This document shows, in pieces, positions 13,137 to 16,385 of a stretch of DNA of 16,385 bases. A program made the translations under genes and the position numbers. How positions within the stretch are numbered: position 1 is the stretch's first letter; every line of letters begins with the position of its first letter. This stretch comes from an uncultured Eubacteriales bacterium (GTDB lineage: Bacteria > Bacillota_A > Clostridia > Oscillospirales > Oscillospiraceae). The notes under the pieces are model-generated. The model was not told the origin of the DNA. It ran no database searches and saw only the letters and a list, made by a program, of their open reading frames with translations. The stretch is taken from assembly GCA_949451265.1 (NCBI GenBank), contig CASTQR010000016.1, positions 1 to 16,385 on the forward strand, read 5' to 3'.

Positions 13137-14984
13137 TCACCGCTTCCGCCCCGCGTCGTCGTACATCCGGCGGCAGGCGGCCCGCTGTCCTTCCTCCAGG
13201 GCCGCGCGCAGACACTCCGCCGTCCCGGCGTCCCGCAGCCGTGCGGTGAGCAGGGGGGAGAACCGCCGTCCCTCCAGCGCCACGGCCTCCTCCACCGCCT
13301 GGTCAAAGGACAGCTTCCGCCCGGTGCGGATCCAGCCCGCCCGGGTGATGCCGTCCAGCCAGTCCACCAGGGAGATCACGTCCACCATCTGCCGTTCCGG
13401 GCAGTCCAGGCGGCGGTAGCTCTCCGGGTAGCCCCGGCTGCCATCGTACCAGGCGTGGTGGCCCAGGGCGGCGGCGGCGTAACGCCGGGTGGACGCCCGG
13501 GGGGACAGCAGCGCCTCCCCGCCCAGGGTGTGCAGGCGGGCCATCTCGTACTCGCCCTTGAGCCACTGGCGGGCGCTGCGGGCGTAGAGCTCGATGACGT
13601 TGATCTTGCCCACGTCGTGGAACAGGCCGCAGCCCAGGGCGTAGTCCCCCGCGGCCCGCCGCTTTTCCTCCGGATCGTCCATGGCCCGGAGGAAATCAAT
13701 GTCATCGAAGAAGTCCGGCTCGTCCTCCAAAATGAGCCGACACAGCGCCGCCGCCCCCTGGCCCACCATCCGGGAGTGGATGTAGACCTCGGGGGCAAAG
13801 CGGATCAGCAGCAGCTCCAGAAATTCGCCGTAGGGCACGCCCCGCCCCGTCTCCACGAAGGTATAGGCCAGCTGGCGCAGGAACCGGAACAGGTTCCCGT
13901 CCCCCGGATCTCCGGGGAAGGCGTCCACGTAGCTCAGCGCCCGACGGTACAGCCCGTCCACATAGGCGGCCCGCCCCGGCACCCGCTCCGGGTACTGCTG
14001 GAGGTACTGGCAGTAGAAGGCGGGCAGGGACACGGTACAGTACATCCCCTCCAGGGAGAAGTCGTCGGGCTCGGCCTCGTCCATGAGGCACTCCATCTCC
14101 CGCAGGAGATAGTCCAGATCGAAGATGCCGCAGTAGTACTGGATGGCGTAGTAATTGAACACCGACCGGGCCAGGGGCCGCTTCCCGGATGTCTCCGCTT
14201 CCTGGATCCGCCGCTGGTAGACGATGTAGACCGACTCCATGATGTCCGCCATGTCCTGGGGGGACATCACCTTTTCCTTGCTGTAGGAGATGCTGGAGGC
14301 CATATTCTGGTGGGTCAGGTAGATAAACCGGTCCCAGGGCAGGTCGGGCTCCTTCTCCTGGTAGCCCTTGTCCTGGAGGACCTGGAGGGTGCGCTTCACC
14401 AGCCGCACCTTTTCGCCGGGGACGGCGAACTGGCCCAGGGCAATATTGGCCCGGCAGCGCAGGATGTAGCCGCGGGTCTCTGTGTCGTCGATCTCGTCGT
14501 AGTATTTGAGGTAGGCCGCCCCCTCAGTGAAGCACAGCCGCATTTGGATAGTGAATTTCTCGAAGTCCTTCAGTTCCAGCCCCACCAGTTTGCCCACCTG
14601 ATTGTTGCGGCCTATGCCCAGCCAGTACAGCCCCCGGATGATGGCGTTCCGGTCCCGTTTCTGACGGGCCAGGGTGAGCAGGGCCTGCCGGATCTGGCAG
14701 AACAGCCCCACGTCCGTTTCCTTCTGCCCGTCAAAGAGCTGGAAGGAGAACTCCTCCAGCTCCGCCACGGTGTCCTCCCCGCACTGGAACAGGTCGTCCA
14801 GCACCGGGAACAGGCGCCCCCGCAGCAGCTCCATATTGCGCAGCGCCAGCTCCTGCCGCCGGGTCTCGTAGTCCCGCAGCTGGGCGGCGTAGGCGTCGAA
14901 GGGCAGGCCCTCCGGCTTTTTCCACGCGGCCAGGGCGGCGATCCGCGTTAAATTGTCCAGGTATTCCCGCTGGTACGCCTGCAC
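13137..14984 (-). CDS. HD-GYP-like phosphohydrolase with a long helical N-terminal region
   Basis: A 615-residue soluble protein. The C-terminal 200 residues carry the HD-GYP pattern of cyclic-di-GMP (or related dinucleotide) phosphodiesterases: a leading His in VYIHSRMV, His456-Asp457 with Lys460 in HDVGK, a His in LHTLGG, His509-His510 in GHHAWYDGS, Gly518-Tyr519-Pro520, and Asp in SLVDWLDG. The usual DGxGYP is widened to DGSRGYP by one residue. The first 400 residues are predicted helical, rich in Leu, Tyr and Glu, without membrane segments, and are not recognised; they may be TPR-like and sense or bind a partner. The GTG at 14984 is preferred because GGGGGAGG lies eight bases upstream; the GTG at 14993 sits inside that site. 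It begins 28 bases after the hybrid kinase stop, so both are likely in one operon. Confidence 0.82.
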   Translation of the reverse strand: MQAYQREYLDNLTRIAALAAWKKPEGLPFDAYAAQLRDYETRRQELALRNMELLRGRLFPVLDDLFQCGEDTVAELEEFSFQLFDGQKETDVGLFCQIRQALLTLARQKRDRNAIIRGLYWLGIGRNNQVGKLVGLELKDFEKFTIQMRLCFTEGAAYLKYYDEIDDTETRGYILRCRANIALGQFAVPGEKVRLVKRTLQVLQDKGYQEKEPDLPWDRFIYLTHQNMASSISYSKEKVMSPQDMADIMESVYIVYQRRIQEAETSGKRPLARSVFNYYAIQYYCGIFDLDYLLREMECLMDEAEPDDFSLEGMYCTVSLPAFYCQYLQQYPERVPGRAAYVDGLYRRALSYVDAFPGDPGDGNLFRFLRQLAYTFVETGRGVPYGEFLELLLIRFAPEVYIHSRMVGQGAAALCRLILEDEPDFFDDIDFLRAMDDPEEKRRAAGDYALGCGLFHDVGKINVIELYARSARQWLKGEYEMARLHTLGGEALLSPRASTRRYAAAALGHHAWYDGSRGYPESYRRLDCPERQMVDVISLVDWLDGITRAGWIRTGRKLSFDQAVEEAVALEGRRFSPLLTARLRDAGTAECLRAALEEGQRAACRRMYDDAGRKR

Positions 14985-15012
14985 CGCATCCACCTCCCCC
15001 TGATGCCGCCCG

Positions 15013-16385
15013 TCAGGGCGCCAGCCGATCCCGCAGAATCTCCGTCAGCCGATCCGGGTCCACCGGCTTGGAGACATGGTCGTTCATCCCCGCCTCCTGG
15101 GACAGCCGCACGTCCTCCACAAAGGCGTTGGCCGTCATGGCCACAATCCACACGCTGCCCGCGTCCCCTCTGGGCAGGGCGCGGATGTTCCGGGCGGCGT
15201 CGTAGCCGTTCATCACCGGCATCTGGATATCCATAAATACGATGTCGTAGTAGCCCTCCGGGGAGGCGGCGAACTTCTCCACCGCCTCTTTCCCGTTGCC
15301 GGCCACCTCGATCTGCACGCCCGTCATGCCCAGCAGCTCGGTGGCGATCTCCTGGTTCAGCTCATTGTCCTCCACCAGCAGCACCCGGCTGCGGCTGTAG
15401 TCCGCGTCCTCGCCGGATCCGGCCCCGCCGGACTGGCCCGCCCCGCCGGTGAGGGCGGACAGCGTTTCCAGCAGACGGCTGCGGAACAGCGGGCAGGGCA
15501 CAAAGGCGTTCACCCCCGCCCGGACGGCCCGGTACTCGATCTGGGCCCAGTCCTCCTCCGACACAAGCAGGATGGGCAGGCCCTGCCCCGCCAGCTGCCG
15601 GGCGTGGGCGGCCAGGTTCAGCGGCGGCATATCCGTCAGCTCCTGCCCCAGCAGCAGGGCACAAGGCAGGCGGTTCTCGTACTGGGCCTCGGTGAGCCAG
15701 GTCACCGCGTCCAGCCCCGTGGACTTGTGGACGGGCTCCAGCCCCGCCTGCCGCAGGTAGTCCAGGATCTGCTCCGCCCGGGCTGTCAGGCTCTCCGCCA
15801 CCAGCACCGTGCCGCCCGGGGGCAGGGAGGGCACCTTCTTCCCTTGCCGGGACACAGGGAGGGGAAAGGCCACCGTAAACAGGCTGCCCTGGCCCTCCTG
15901 GCTCTCCACCCGGATGCCGCCGCCCATGCTGTCCACGATCCGCTTGACGATGGCCATGCCCAGGCCGGTGCCCTCGATCTTGCTCATAGTGGTGTTGTAG
16001 GCCCGCTCGAAGGGGACGAAAATGCGCTCCAGGAACTCCGGGCTCATGCCCATGCCGTTGTCCCGGCAGGTGAAGTCCAGCCACACCGCCCCCTCCAGCT
16101 CCGGGGCGGGGCGCTGGGTGAAGTCCACCTGGATCTCGCCGCCCTCCTGGGTGTATTTCACCGCGTTCCCCACGATGTTCACCAGGATCTGCCGCAGACG
16201 CAGGGGGTCGCCCACCAGGTTCTCCTCCAAAATCTCCCCGATCCCGATCTTCAGCACCTGCCCCTTCTGGGCGGCCTGGGGCAGGAGGATCACCGCCGCG
16301 TCGTGCACCAGATCCGCCAGGGAGAAGTCGTGATAAGGTACAATAAGTTGCGCAAATAAAAAAGACAAGGTTTGCAGCTCTCTGG
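15013..16385 (-). CDS. Hybrid histidine kinase with tandem receivers (5' end outside window)
   Basis: Partial gene, about 450 residues visible. In order: the HATPase domain (N box NIVGNAVKYT, DNGMGM, GTGLGMAIVKRIVD), a degenerate receiver (about 15460-15830) that starts VLVAES and has no phospho-acceptor aspartate, and an intact receiver with LLVEDNELNQ, phospho-acceptor Asp in FMDIQMPVMNGYD (codon at 15229-15231) and Lys in HVSKPVD. Such proteins act in multi-step phosphorelays. The HisKA domain and sensor would lie to the right. Upstream of YHDFSLADL the frame stays open to the edge, but the last about 15 codons (…TLSFLFAQLIVP) are AT-rich and do not look like the end of a HisKA domain. The downstream HD-GYP-like gene is the most likely partner. 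Confidence 0.88.
   Translation of the reverse strand, partial: RELQTLSFLFAQLIVPYHDFSLADLVHDAAVILLPQAAQKGQVLKIGIGEILEENLVGDPLRLRQILVNIVGNAVKYTQEGGEIQVDFTQRPAPELEGAVWLDFTCRDNGMGMSPEFLERIFVPFERAYNTTMSKIEGTGLGMAIVKRIVDSMGGGIRVESQEGQGSLFTVAFPLPVSRQGKKVPSLPPGGTVLVAESLTARAEQILDYLRQAGLEPVHKSTGLDAVTWLTEAQYENRLPCALLLGQELTDMPPLNLAAHARQLAGQGLPILLVSEEDWAQIEYRAVRAGVNAFVPCPLFRSRLLETLSALTGGAGQSGGAGSGEDADYSRSRVLLVEDNELNQEIATELLGMTGVQIEVAGNGKEAVEKFAASPEGYYDIVFMDIQMPVMNGYDAARNIRALPRGDAGSVWIVAMTANAFVEDVRLSQEAGMNDHVSKPVDPDRLTEILRDRLAP

Noticed and set aside
12972..14951. 659-residue open frame on the plus strand over the HD-GYP gene
   Set aside because: It spans the terminator hairpin and is antisense to a protein with intact HD-GYP motifs; no domain is readable in it.
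15076..16359. 427-residue open frame on the plus strand over the hybrid kinase
   Set aside because: Antisense shadow; kinase and receiver motifs are on the minus strand.

Overview
The window reads as chromosomal DNA of a high-GC, low-copy-repeat Clostridia species, most likely an Oscillospiraceae-type gut Firmicute (Flavonifractor/Intestinimonas/Lawsonibacter-like). The reasons are a T-box leader, strong GGAGG ribosome sites, BcrA/LanFEG-type transport, and GC-rich codon use; the genus is inference from gene content and style only. Genes are dense, and the high GC creates many long shadow reading frames that are not real genes. No tRNA, rRNA, CRISPR array or complete insertion sequence was seen.

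Left part (1-5676). A nearly complete GtrA-family membrane protein runs off the left edge on the minus strand. Facing it on the plus strand is a sigma-A promoter, a leucine-type T-box leader ending in a terminator, then leuA (2-isopropylmalate synthase, long type) and proC (pyrroline-5-carboxylate reductase), probably one operon closed by a hairpin terminator. Next is a promoter covered by inverted half-sites that drives a two-gene unit: a radical SAM protein with a C-terminal helix-hairpin-helix and its constant partner of the DUF4130/TIGR03915 type. This pair is widespread, is thought to act in DNA repair or modification, and has no established biochemical role.

Middle (5628-8140). Converging on the pair from the minus strand is a two-gene operon of a LuxE-like acyl-protein synthetase and a LuxC-like acyl-CoA reductase, with a promoter, a stop/start overlap and a shared hairpin at the convergent end. 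No luciferase genes accompany it, so it is best read as a fatty-acyl-to-aldehyde module of unknown purpose.

Right-centre (8150-12940), all minus strand: an OmpR-type response regulator, a small TfoX C-terminal-domain protein, a BcrA/LanF-like ABC ATPase, two paralogous ABC-2 permeases and a histidine kinase with one membrane segment and no sensor domain. The layout resembles lantibiotic/bacitracin-type peptide detoxification modules that sense through their own transporter. The response regulator gene ends in a 23-residue foreign-looking tail made by a palindrome-rich insert, and the last conserved codons (GIGFKM) occur a second time on the far side of that insert. This is the most unusual structure in the window.

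Right end (13019-16385), minus strand: a hybrid histidine kinase, cut by the window edge, with a degenerate receiver followed by an intact one, and directly downstream a 615-residue protein with a C-terminal HD-GYP-like domain, closed by a strong terminator. The last roughly 45 bases change abruptly in composition and no longer look like a histidine kinase, which may mark an insertion or assembly junction.
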